Shown here: one piece after another, positions 1 through 9,892 of the stretch
Numbering within the stretch: position 1 is the stretch's first letter
How the letters are laid out: each line of letters opens with the position of its first letter
From: Scytalidium lignicola
Taxonomy: Eukaryota > Ascomycota > Leotiomycetes
DNA: 45,998 nucleotides
Direction: 5' to 3'
Assembly: GCA_002812745.2 (NCBI GenBank)
Contig: NCSJ02000327.1
Coordinates: 1-45,998 of the forward strand
Translations under genes and position numbers: made by a program
The notes under the pieces: model-generated
Told to the model about the DNA's origin: nothing
What the model saw: the letters and a program-made list of their open reading frames with translations, nothing else
The model's database searches: none

Positions 1-67
1 CTCAAATCCGCTGTTTTCTCCCGATCGCATGCTAATTGCCTATTTGGGCTTAGCTCCAAGCTATTGC

Positions 68-3000
68 TCAAACTTTGCTGCCACTTCCTCCACTTCCTCC
101 ACGTTCCACCCATTCCACCACTTCCAATTGCACTTTATTCGTATCCACCAATTGCTTTAAAGCGTTCGAAGACTTCTCCTTGGTCATGGAATCGGCCGGA
201 TTTGTGGTTCCCTGTATCCATTTAACCTCTGCAATCTCCCGTCGCTCGTAGGCCTGGCGGAGGCACATCACGTCGATCATCAAGCGCTTTTCTTGTGTAG
301 TTCCCAGCTTGACAAGGCAATCGTAAAGTGATTTCGAATCTGTGCAAAGAGCTAGTGGGAGGCTGATCTTCAGGGCCTTATCGATGGTGGATTTGATGGA
401 GGCTCCCATATCGAACCCATGAGCCATTCCATAGAGCTCAGAAGCTAGAACGCTCCGGGTAACCCTTTTACACTTAATCGAGGACCAATGCAATATATTT
501 GCGTTTCCCTCTCCATCTGCCAAAGCCAAAACGTAGCCAATCTGCGAAGACAAGTCCTTGTTGTTTGCAAAAGAAGCATCTGTGAATACCAGTAGTTGTA
601 GAGTGTTTTTGTCCAACTTGACAAAGCGTAGACCCCTGGCAGCATTCTCGATTTGCCACTGTAATCGTTTATTCAGAGCCTTGACGTCCTTTTCGTCTGG
701 ATTTACAGCTTGGGCTGCAACTGACAGGTCAAATGTGGCTTCTGGCTGGCAAACTGATGCGATATATGCTCCCCTTGCACGTTGGGCGACATATTGCTCT
801 TTGGTAGAGAGGTTTTGACGTACAATTCCGCGAGAACTTGTTGTATTCGTCGATTTATTGCTCACAGGCTTCAGGTTACCACACTGGCGCTCCTGAGTAA
901 GGGTGATTTCGTCATCTTGTAGTTGAATAACACCACCGTTAAACTTGAGGCTCTTTTCAGAGGTCAAAATCTCTCGTTCCTTAGCTAGAAACTTGGCCTT
1001 TTGAAGCTGTACTTGCTCCTGTTGTGCAAACTCAGGGTCTCCAACAAACAGTGTATCGTCGGTTTGGAGGCCAACAAGGCCAAATGGGTTGTTGCTGTAC
1101 AGAAGGCATGGGTCGTAGGTAGATTGCTCCATTGAAAGCTCCTTGACGTGATGTGAGTGATAGGTCTTGAACCAGTGGTTCCCAGCTTCAGGGACTCCAT
1201 ATAAAGGTTTAATGACCCTCAAAATCGAGTCCTTCTGGAGACACAGTTGCTGGGCAAGCTCAACGGGTGGTCGTATGTAGAAATCGCGGTTCAGCGAGGT
1301 TGTTGATTGCACATAGGCCTGGGAAATGTCCCGTAGGTACAAATCTGTAATTTTGCTCTCCATGGCCGCAATACAAAGAACAATTCTCTGGCTGACGCGT
1401 TGAATGGTTGGAGATTGGGTCAAAACCAGTTCTTTCCCTTCATCATTGTATGCCTGTACCACAAGCCTTGATTTCTCGAAAGCTTTCTCCGTCCCTTTAT
1501 TCTTGATCTCGTCCACGAATCTCGCGTTGAAGATGCGTACCCCTTCAGGTACGTCTGCCACCGAGGCAATTTCGAAGACTCCCTTCTCCAATAACCCTGA
1601 TATTTCAGCTTGTCGAGAAGCCGTATATTGGTGTTCGTCTTGTGTGAATACAGTGGTATCATCTTGTATGAACACAGTAATATTAGCCAGGTTCGTATCA
1701 ATAGGGTACTTACGTGGTCTTCCCCTTCCACGTTTGATAGGCTGTACGGGTTGTACAGGCTGTGTTGGTGGTGGCAGCACAGTGATTATGGAGTTGTTTC
1801 CCTCATAGTTCTCCTCTTCTTCAGCATCTTCGGTATTAGCCTCAGGTAGCTCAATATCGTTCAGCTCTGTCGTTGGTGTAAGGTAAGGCTTCACAGAGGT
1901 TGATCGGAACGTTGTGTTGCCACGAGGTAGTACTAATACACAAGATTCACCGTCCATGCTAACAAGCTTGTACGGTCCCTCCCAGCTCCCATTCTGGCCG
2001 GTATTACCTTCCCTCCACACGAGGACCTGTGAATTCAGTGGTAGGTCGTGAATACCGTCCACATTTGGGCCATTTCGCATGTTGAGAGCGTCCTGAACCT
2101 GACGTTTTGCCCTCAATTTGTGTATCTCCTCCATTGCCTTTTTAATTGCAGCTGCCCTTTGAGCAATTGTTGGGGAGGGAGCGTCGAATTCAGACATTCG
2201 AGGGTAGGCACCATACACTAAAAGTGTAGGAACAAGGCCGTCTGGACTTACCGAATCATTGACAGCTTTAAAAGCCATTTGTAAAGCCATGTCCTTGTCG
2301 ATATCATGGATCTCTGTGATAATGATTTGGTAGGCACGTCGTACAAGGCCGTAATACCTTTCGACGGTTCCAATGGAGTTATGGGCTTCCACTGGGACAG
2401 CCTTCAAAGTGATTCCCATGGTATTAGCGTATTGCTGAAATTCTTTACTCACAAAGTTCTTTCTAGCGTCAGTGGTAATCTGGTCAGGAGGGCCTAAATA
2501 GGTATCAATCCAGCACATTCGGAGTACATCCTAGGTGTGTTTGGCACTAATATTCTGGAGCCATCTGCCAGCCTGGTAACGAGTACCCTCATCGACGACA
2601 TGAAGAACTGGCTTTCCAGAGATATAGAAGATATCCACAATAATGGAGTAATTAAAGCTGACGTCGTCTTTAAGGCTGAATCTGAAGCGTCCTAGCGACT
2701 TGCCATGGCGTTGACAGTGAACACAGTACTTGGTCAAGTACTCTAAGGCTTGTTTGTCGATATCATGACCAGCTCGGTCTAATATCTTCTGAAGCCTACC
2801 TACTGATGGGTGGCCAAAACGCTGGTGTAAACGTTGTAATTCGACATTAGTCAAGAAACAAGGGTTCTGATCGAAAGATTCGACAACTAACGCTTGTAGA
2901 GGAATCTTCCACAGCACAAAAGGATGACCAAATCGGCGTACAATTGGTATTTCACCTTGTGGTGTGACCAGGTTGTTTGTAAGATTGTTGAGGTATATAC

Positions 3001-5044
3001 CTAAATGGTCCATATCGGTTATACTAAGTAGAAAAGGTATATCTGCTTGGACAATGTGGAACTCTATTTGACCGATAGGTGTAGTTACCATTATGGAGCT
3101 TATCGAGGAAGTAGATCCTATGCCAAACTGTACAGTTGCTGCACCTTGTGTAGCACTGTTGAGTATGATACTTTCGTCCACTCGTTGTAAGGCCTGAAAT
3201 TGGCCATAGCCGGCTGTAAAGTATTTGGAGGCTCCTGTATCGATCATGATTCCATAAAACTGTCTGGAATCGTATCTTGTCATGCTGGCCATATTGTACA
3301 CACTTGTAGTCGCTTCAGTAGGTGTAGGTGTAAGTGTTTCAACGATTGGAGTAGGCACTTCAGTGGTGAGTTGGTGCACAAAAGCCCGGTTTGCGAGTTC
3401 TGTGACAGTAAAGGTTGCTGATTCAACTGAAAGATCACCGAATGAAGTAGTAAAAGCTGTAAAGACATCTGTAAGGACATCATCATCTTGTTCAGGCTCA
3501 GTGTTGTTGTCGTCTACCAAAAGGGCTTCGAAAGTAGTCTCCAGTTCTTCCTCTGAATCATCACCTTCGTAATCAACAATATATTGCTTAAAACGTTCCT
3601 CAAAACGTCTGTCAAAGTCACGAACTTTGGTGTTGAATCGGCCTATATTCTTGGCCTTGAATCTAGCCTTCTCCTCATCTTGCTCCTCCTGTGAGTGCTT
3701 CCATGAGCGGCAACCTTCCTTCTTGCATATAAAACACCTGTTTCGTCGGTAGAATGTAGGTGTATTCACAGTATATCGTCCAGGGTTTCGATTTAGAAGG
3801 TTTCTGCGTCCATGACTAGCTGAATTCTTGCTGAGGTAACGACGGTCTGTAAAGAAAGTCTCATTCTGCTCTTGTTCCTTCTCGTACGTAGTAATCGAAG
3901 ATTGGAGTTTATTGATGAACTGTCCTAAGTCTGAAGGTGGGTCTGCTACTGCGTACCTACACGCAGGTAATCCTTGACAGGCTGTAACTATCTTGTCGTG
4001 GAGAAATTCAGCATTCCTCAAAGCTGGATGGAGGCCATACTGTAGTTCCCGGAGTTCGTTGATAAGTAATTGTACATGCTCTTGAGTTGTTTTCCCAGGG
4101 TTCTTAAGTGCAATCGAAGCGAGAGTAATGCTGTTCCATTTGCCCAGATTTCGACGATGATAGCTAGGCCCTTCAAAGAAGTTGCGAAGGTTGGTGCACA
4201 CTTCTCCAAAAGTGCGTTTTGACAGTTGGTTGTTGTAGAAGTGATTTTGGGCTAACCCCTTCAACATTGTAAGGAATGCTTTCATGAGGCTTGTTTCCGG
4301 TAGTTCTACCCTCTCACAGATATCCTTGAAGATGGTCAACTTGAGGTCAAAGCTGCCATTGGTTCCATCATACTTCTGTTCCTCGGTCAAGATCTTTGAG
4401 ATCTCAGAAATATATCTGTTGACCCCGCGTAATGAAGAGTCAGGGTCATTCCGTACTTGCTCGTCTGGTTGTCCATAGTACTGTTCTTGTGGTTGTCCTT
4501 CAGTTCTAAACGCTGGTTGTTCACTGCTCTGCTGAGCTACGAAAGGAGTAGGTTGTTGGTTTTCATAAAATGGAGTAGGGCGTGGAGTCACATAAAGACT
4601 AGGTTGCAAGGTTGTAGGGTTTGTTCTTAGTCTAATAACTGTAGAAGTAATAGGCCCTTTTCGAAGATCTTGAATAGCTTCGTTAAGGTCTTCTTCAGTC
4701 CATACATGTTGTTCCTCCTCCTTGAGTACGTCGTATAACGTTTGTGCAATCGACTTATTCTTGTTGTTGGCTGCTACACGGACACCACCACAGCGGAGGC
4801 ATGTACGTAAGATCTGCAATTCCTTACGAGGAATTGTGTGAAAGCTGTTTACTGTGAAGTGTTCGAAATCCTCCTGGAACAAGTCCCAAAGGTTGGAATC
4901 GCTAGTTCTGTCGGATCTATATTCGTAAGCCTTAGTAGCTAAGAATTCTTCCAGGCCTTCTGACGATGCACTTTCGACATGTATTCCGTACTTCCATCTC
5001 TTTATCTTTTCCTTCCATCCCTCTTGTTCTTCTACACTCGACAT
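68..5044 (-). pseudogene. gag-pol polyprotein of copia copy 1, one in-frame stop
   Basis: A 1658-codon frame, read from 5044 down to the stop at 68, is open except for a TAG at 2531-2533 that splits it into 837 and 820 codons in the same frame. Gag carries a Cys-rich knuckle (CFICKKEGC, then H) near residue 435. The protease site reads DTGA. The integrase HHCC finger lies near residues 735-775. The D,D35E triad is complete across the stop: the first Asp lies before it (VDIFY), and the second Asp (TTDARKNF) and Glu (GTVERYYG) after it. Reverse transcriptase keeps its DD pair (LQTDDTLF) and RNase H its acidic residues (FTDAS, ASELYG, CTDSKS). The stop falls between AKHT and DVLRMC, so without readthrough the product ends inside the integrase and lacks RT and RNase H. 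The ATG at 5044 follows a possible 3' splice site (TATACAG) in the leader. Confidence 0.9.
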
Positions 5045-5692
5045 CCCTGTATACGAGTACTAACCTCAAGGTGCGTAGGTAACTTGGATACTGGAACTGG
5101 TTACGCTTTAGCACGAAGAATATTTACCTGCAGGCAGTAGACTCCGAAGCCTAGAGGCTTTTCAGTTGTATCTAAAGGCACCCGTAGCTTCTTAACAGGT
5201 CTTCCTGGGTACAGTTTTCCTCAAGTATTCCCTTATATGTATGTATGTCATGTAAGAGCTCGATAGGTATGGTTCGAAAGTGAGGTATGAGGTCGGGTAA
5301 GGTTTAGGCTACAGCCGCAGGCCGTGAAAGTCGTGAAAAGAGTGTAATGATCTCTAAGGTCGTAAGAGCGTCGTAAAGAGTGGTATTCGTTATAAGGAGT
5401 ATGTCGTGAAGGAGTGTATTCGAATGAAAGTGAGGGGTCGTAAAAGAGTGTTTTCAAAAGGTCAAAAGGCTGACCACTTGGATTTGGCAAGAAACAGTAT
5501 ATTTCTTTCGAAATACAGTGCTTCCCCCCTTCGACTGGAGACCTATAGGTTCTGAGCAGGAGAAGAGCTTCCTAAGAAGGATACTCCGTAAACAGACGCG
5601 AATAGGCCTCGAAACCTTGACAACGAGACGGGCCACCGGATCGCCACAAAACGAGGTCGTAGTTTCCTGATCTGTATGTACAAACTGATCAG

Positions 5693-5879
5693 TGTCGGTA
5701 CACTACCGATATAACACGTAGTACGTCACTTTATGGGTGATATACTAGTTGTGTTGATGGTTGATTGATTGTAAAGGTGGTGGGGTGGAGCTGTAGCTTA
5801 AGGCTACAGGACCCCACTACCTAATTGGGACTAGTTAGCATGTGACTGATCGCGTCCACACGTGACTAGTCTACCAACA
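5693..5879 (-). repeat. 5' LTR of copia copy 1 (187 bp)
   Basis: On the minus strand it starts TGTTGGTAGACTAG and ends GTACCGACA. It shares the block CTAGTCCC-ATTAGG and the TG...CA ends with the other LTRs in the window but is clearly a different subfamily. It holds a strong hairpin at 5780-5817: GTGGGGT and CTGTAGC pair with GCTACAG and ACCCCAC around a 5-nt loop. Directly inside the LTR is the short hairpin CTGATC...GATCAG found in all three full copies. Confidence 0.85.
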
Positions 5880-5884
5880 TTAAC

Positions 5885-6934
5885 AATGTTACAATCATAT
5901 TTGATCAGATCAGATCTTATTTATAGAACATTAATAGTTTTTTTTAACAATACTCTGAGAAGAAGTATAAAAGCTTAATGTACAGACAACTCAAAAAGAA
6001 TATTAATATGTAAATTCATCATTCTGTTTAATACATTCTTTATAATATATTATATAATATTCTCTGTAGTTTATAATTTAATACTTGTTTAGAAAAGCCC
6101 ATTTAGATTTAATTATAACACTTGAGTTATTAAAGTTAAAAGTTTTAAGATTCAAGGGTTTAAATGTTATACGTCATGTACAAGTTATCCTTACATCTTG
6201 TAAGATTTTAATTAAAATTTCAGAAAATTACAGCTTTATTCTTTACTCCATGCAAATAGTAATAATTCTTTTCTGTTTAACAGTGTATTAAAACCTTATT
6301 TGCTACAAATTTTAATGAATGGATTATAACCTCTCTTTCTGGCCTATTTACTGCTCTAATGTAAGTGTACATAGATATATTTTTTTGTATTTACCTGTAG
6401 AGTCTCCTTTACAATGCCTTATGCCTTGTGCAAGATTGCTAGGTTACGCCTAAAGTGTTTGTCAAGTTCTTAGATCCTTCCCAAATCAGAGCTAAAACTC
6501 TATTTTGTTAGCAGTATAAAGTTCGTACATTAACGTTAAACCAACCGACCATAATTTCTGTGATGCACCTAGTGCTTAGCATATTCATATCACTAATCAT
6601 GTAAGCATTTGCTACCCATGAAGAGCCTCTGACGTCTGCATGATATTCGAGAATCCAACTGCGATATATTTTCGGCATTATGCGGCATCTTTGCGGGATT
6701 TAGAAGCCTAGACCCTACATCGAATATCAATCGTATCGCAACCTATGCCCTAATGCGGTATTCATGTTGAGTCATTTGACACAGCTTAGTTTCCTCTAAA
6801 CCGGCCCGTTGCTGCTTCTAGAACGCGTCTTCTATTCCCTTATTGCTTTACCTAATTTATCTCCATCCTCGAACGCTACAATGGACTGCAATACCGTGCA
6901 GGTACCTTCCGCTACCACTTAGCGTGTGAGTGAC
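5885..6934. other. No gene seen: AT-rich relic, then a normal-GC island
   Basis: About 5885-6560 is AT-rich with no recognisable coding sequence; the longest open stretch (6085-6291) has the composition of decayed DNA. About 6580-6934 has ordinary GC and CpG-containing sequence but no clear reading frame. It appears to be unique host DNA interrupted by the Tc1/mariner element starting at 6938, because a similar non-decayed stretch resumes at 8408. Confidence 0.5.
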
Positions 6935-7069
6935 TTACGAGCCGGGTGTAATAAGTCTGTGTCGCACAGGGCACAGTACAATAACAATCATAAAAATTAG
7001 GTATATAATAACAATTTAATTAGGAGTAGACTACCCATGACGTTCCATAAGTACATGAACCTAATATTC

Positions 7070-8335
7070 TTACTTTAAAATTAACTCATTTATCCAATCT
7101 TGTGGTATATTATTCTATTCTTCAGTAATTGCAATTTTTATCTCTTGCTCGGTGGTAAGTTGCTTTTTTCGCTTGTGCAATACTTGTTTAATCTTCCTCT
7201 AATACTTCTTAATTGGATTTATATCAGGACTTGTAAAAGGATATGGCATTAGTATTATTCTATATACTGTACACTATTTAACATAGTAATTAATTGTAGA
7301 CTAGTAATTATAAGCTGAATTTTTATCCTTTATAAATAAAAAGTTTTGCAAAAAAGCAAAGTTCATGAATTTTAATTATAAAAGCTTTTAGAATAAGTTG
7401 TAAATGTACTTAAAGGATTTGTACAAGATAATTTTTTTATATAAATAATCTTTTTTTATTAAAGTTATAAAGAAATATTAAAGGACTTTTATAATTATAT
7501 CTAATTACTTTTCAAGTATTTATAAATATTATATAACTTTAATAAAATTGATATTAAAAGTATATAAGATAAAATCACTTCTTCTTTTTCTAAGTTACTT
7601 TTTCCTTTATAAACCTTCTGTTGGTATATAGCTATATGGCAGTGAGCGTGGTCACGTGTGTGGCACGTGCACACGCGAGTGTAGACTAGTCCCGATTAGG
7701 AACGAAGCTCCTACAGCTTCGTACGCTCCACCTCCTGTAGCAATTCGACAACCTATATATGCATAACCAGTATACTACGTATCGATTACGTGGCGTACTA
7801 CGTGCAAATAGGTAAACCGACACCTTCCTTTAATTAAAAATGTAACTTTATTTAACTAAAAAACTTTTAACTATTTTATATGTTAAAATATATAAGTTAT
7901 AGCTTAAAAGAGTTGAGTTAAAACTTGTACAACAATGAGATATGGTTTTTAATATACTATACATTAATAATATCCTCTTTAATAAAGCTTATAATGTAAA
8001 GTTAAAGGAGTATAATTCAATTTAAGCTCTTTACAAATAACATCATATGTAAGGCATTGATTCTCTTAATTTGTAGAAAGATATTTAATAACTTAGTTTA
8101 TTTATAAGTCTGAAAGCTTTTGTAGTCTTCTGGTTTATGTAAGGTAAGCATGTTTAAGCTGGTTATAATTTAGAATACAACAAATTGTTGTATAACCAAG
8201 GCCATATCGTTTTTGAAGCTTTGAAATTGGTATCCTTGCAAAGTTATAAAGTTAACGTATTACTTCTTTATGTTTGGTAGGAATTTGATATCCTAGTTTG
8301 TGTTGAAAATCAAGGGGAGGTGTTTTAGGAGCCAT
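7070..8335 (-). pseudogene. Tc1/mariner transposase, decayed and interrupted by a solo LTR
   Basis: On the minus strand the frame starts MAPKTPPLDFQHK at 8335 and runs through a helix-turn-helix-like N-terminal region (KLQKRYGLGYTTI). It is interrupted by the LTR at 7619-7822 and resumes with the C-terminal catalytic block SPDINPIKKY (around 7210-7235), ending near 7070. The family motif is SPDxNPIENLW. Here the catalytic Glu codon reads AAG (Lys) and the Trp codon is a TAG stop, both G-to-A changes. Several other stops are present. The family assignment is firm from the motif; the protein cannot be active. Confidence 0.85.
7619..7822 (+). repeat. Solo copia-type LTR (204 bp) with perfect 5-bp target duplication
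   Basis: It starts TGTTGGTATATAGC and ends GTAAACCGACA. It is flanked on both sides by CCTTC (7614-7618 and 7823-7827), so it inserted here and later lost its body by LTR-LTR recombination. It shares the CTAGTCCCGATTAGG block with the other LTRs but is a third subfamily. Its hairpin stem (7702-7709 with 7715-7722) reads ACGAAGCT/AGCTTCGT, differing by a paired change from GCGAAGCT/AGCTTCGC in the 194-bp LTRs. It keeps CpGs although the host transposon is decayed, so it may have arrived after the decay. Confidence 0.9.
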
Positions 8336-8407
8336 AGTGTATAATTTACGAATATTTTGGTAGGAGACCTACCTAAGCGACACAGACTTATTGCACCCGG
8401 CTCGTTA

Positions 8408-8694
8408 GACCCCGGAGATGCGCTCCACGGAAAATCGTACACACGCTTGCCCGGTTATGGCAGGATATTTTAAGGTCCCGAAGAATGCTATTCGGCGGCT
8501 GTGTACCACCTTTACAGTATGTGGCCACTTGTCTGAGTGAACGGCCCTTTTTGCGAATTTATCAATGTTACCCCACCACTTTTGAATTGCAATTACTCAA
8601 CCAATTTAAATTCAATTGCAAAATAGATTATAGCTATAGATTTAGCACATACTAAAGTATATATATCAATAATTTAAGTTTATCCAGGCTTCGT
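8408..8694. other. No gene seen: right half of the interrupted island, then AT-rich DNA
   Basis: 8408-8560 is normal-GC sequence that would join 6580-6934 if the transposon at 6938-8404 were removed. 8560-8694 is AT-rich with no feature I can support. Confidence 0.4.
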
Positions 8695-8993
8695 TTAGTA
8701 CTTGGTATACCACCTTCTAACCTCAATGACTACATCTACCTGGTTTTGCATAATATCAACTAAATGGTTTAATAACTCCACTTCTAAAAATTCTCATGCC
8801 TCATTTACAACTTTAATCAAGAGATTTTTAGTTCTAACATTATCCTTTAAATACTTAAGTTCAGGGTATAGCTTAATAATTTTAGTTTTAAGTAACTTTC
8901 AAAGGTTTTCAATAAGGTTAAGATTAAGTAAATAAAGCAGTTAGTCTTTTATTGTAATATTTATATTTTCAAACTAATTCTAGATTATATAAG
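8695..8993 (-). pseudogene. Second Tc1/mariner transposase relic, C-terminal part
   Basis: The minus strand encodes a decayed C-terminus with the block LNLNLIENL followed by a stop at the Trp position, then KLLKTKIIKLYPELKYL and a tail ending WYTKY before the stop at 8695-8697. This is the Tc1/mariner motif DLNPIENLW with D-to-N, P-to-L and W-to-stop changes. It differs in sequence from the relic at 7070-8335, so it is another element. Its upstream part is cut at 8993 by the insertion of copia copy 2. The frame seems to resume beyond the right LTR at about 15204. Confidence 0.75.
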
Positions 8994-9187
8994 TGTTGGT
9001 AGAATAGTGGTTACGTACACGTGATATTCACGTGCCCCTGTAAGCTAGTCCCGATTAGGTAGTGGGAACGAGCGAAGCTCCTACAGCTTCGCCCTCCCAC
9101 CCCTAATCGTACAACAACCATGGAATAGCATAACGAGTATATTACGTATAATTGCGTACCGTACTTCGTGCTACAGGTGAACCGACA
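8994..9187 (+). repeat. 5' LTR of copia copy 2 (194 bp)
   Basis: It starts TGTTGGTAGAATAG and ends GGTGAACCGACA. It contains a long hairpin: GATTAGG, GTGGG and GCGAAGCT on the left pair with AGCTTCGC, CCCAC and CCTAATC on the right, with a CCTAC loop. The core stem is 9072-9079 with 9085-9092. Confidence 0.93.
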
Positions 9188-9480
9188 CTGATCAGTTTGT
9201 ACATACAGATCAGGAGATTATCGTTTAATTGGTAGGACATTCAGTGGTCCCCTTTTAAAGCTGAATCTCAGGAGATTACAACTTGTTCGGTAGGACATTC
9301 AGTGGTCCCCTTACAAAGTTGTAATTTACCCTAATCGAAGGGGGAAACAGCCATTCAACAATTACAACTTGATCAGTAGGACATTTGGCGGTCCCTTTTC
9401 ATAGCTGTTGTTGCTGAACCTGTTTTTGCCAAAAACAACATGTTCGGTTGGACGTCAAGTGGTCTACTTACAGAGTTACA
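9188..9480 (+). promoter_or_regulatory. Retroelement leader with a junction hairpin and four repeated hairpin units
   Basis: Directly after the LTR, CTGATC (9188-9193) pairs with GATCAG (9208-9213). Four related units follow, each centred on GGAC...GTCC: 9235-9250, 9295-9309, 9379-9394 and 9450-9464. In unit 1, GAGATT (9214) pairs with AATCTC (9264). In unit 2, ATTACAACTT (9275-9284) pairs perfectly with AAGTTGTAAT (9316-9325). Units 2 and 3 share ATTACAACTTG. The same arrangement is visible, mutated, in copy 3 (about 33550-33810, minus strand) but not in copy 1. A role in packaging, dimerisation or priming is only inference. Confidence 0.6.
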
Positions 9481-9596
9481 TAGTCAGCCAATTAACTAAT
9501 TCTATTTGAAAACTACTCTTTTACCTCTCATTTTCATCAATTTCTATCCAAAAACTACTACTTTCTTTATATCTTTCATTCTAGACTGGAAACAAT

Positions 9597-9788
9597 ATGT
9601 TAAACCACCAAAACCATAATCTTTCACCCTACTTTCACTTTCACTACGGAATTACAGGCCTCTACAAGCATATAAGAGAATTTAGAAGCTTACAGAACTA
9701 TAATAATCAAGAAGACCAAGAAGCCATTGTACCCCTGAAGATATCTGTCCAAGCCCTTAAGACTACAGAGTTTATTACCTACAGGTAA
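9597..9788 (+). CDS. Leader ORF of copia copy 2 with a splice-donor-like end
   Basis: A 63-codon open frame lies upstream of gag in otherwise stop-rich DNA. It ends TACAG followed by GTAAATAC, which reads as a donor. Copy 1 has CTGCAG followed by GTAAATATTC at the matching place (about 5115-5130, minus strand), with TATACAG just before the gag ATG. Copy 3 has AAGTAAATACTC. The conserved donor suggests that the leader may be spliced or that the small ORF is an upstream exon. I recognise no domain in it. Confidence 0.35.
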   Translation: MLNHQNHNLSPYFHFHYGITGLYKHIREFRSLQNYNNQEDQEAIVPLKISVQALKTTEFITYR

Positions 9789-9892
9789 ATACTCCTTATA
9801 CTTAAGCATAACCAACTTTGCTTTTCAGCTACCCAAGCACCTTGTACTAGTACTGGTGAACAACAACATAAAGCTTAAGAATAACAGGAAAT

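Larger units (their letters stand above)
1..5879 (-). mobile_element. Ty1/copia LTR retrotransposon, copy 1 (3' LTR outside window)
   Basis: The element reads right to left. Its 5' LTR is at 5693-5879 (starts TGTTGGTAGA, ends CCGACA on the minus strand), followed by a leader of about 650 bp and one long gag-pol frame at 68-5044. The 3' LTR would lie left of base 1. Domain order is Gag, protease, integrase, reverse transcriptase, RNase H, which defines Ty1/copia. GC content and reading frame are well preserved apart from a single stop codon, so this copy has largely escaped the decay seen in copies 2 and 3. Its LTR and leader differ from those two, so it belongs to a sister subfamily. The 5 bp outside the LTR are TTAAC (5880-5884), one half of a possible target duplication. 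Confidence 0.93.
6938..8404 (-). mobile_element. Tc1/mariner-type DNA transposon with 28-bp inverted ends, carrying a nested solo LTR
   Basis: The ends 6938-6965 and 8377-8404 are inverted copies starting CGAGCCGGGTG(T/C)AATAAG, with one mismatch in 28 bp. The element is flanked by TTA on both sides (6935-6937 and 8405-8407). Only TA is expected for Tc1/mariner, so the exact duplication is ambiguous. Taking out the inserted LTR and its duplicated 5 bp leaves about 1.26 kb, a usual Tc1/mariner size. The interior is AT-rich with stops, but the inverted ends keep their CpGs. Confidence 0.85.

Noticed and set aside
1404..1849. Plus-strand open frames inside the pol region of copy 1
   Set aside because: They run antisense to a conserved coding frame and show no domain.
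5693..5879. Self-priming by complementarity between the LTR (GATCAGT) and the junction hairpin in copy 1
   Set aside because: Only 7 nt, built on a palindromic GATC, and absent from the copy 2 LTR.
7070..8335. Active Tc1/mariner transposase
   Set aside because: The catalytic Glu is Lys, several stops are present and an LTR interrupts the frame.
9214..9480. Regular repeats in the leader as a CRISPR-like array
   Set aside because: Units are diverged, form stems, lie directly inside a retroelement LTR and recur in another copy; the organism is a fungus.
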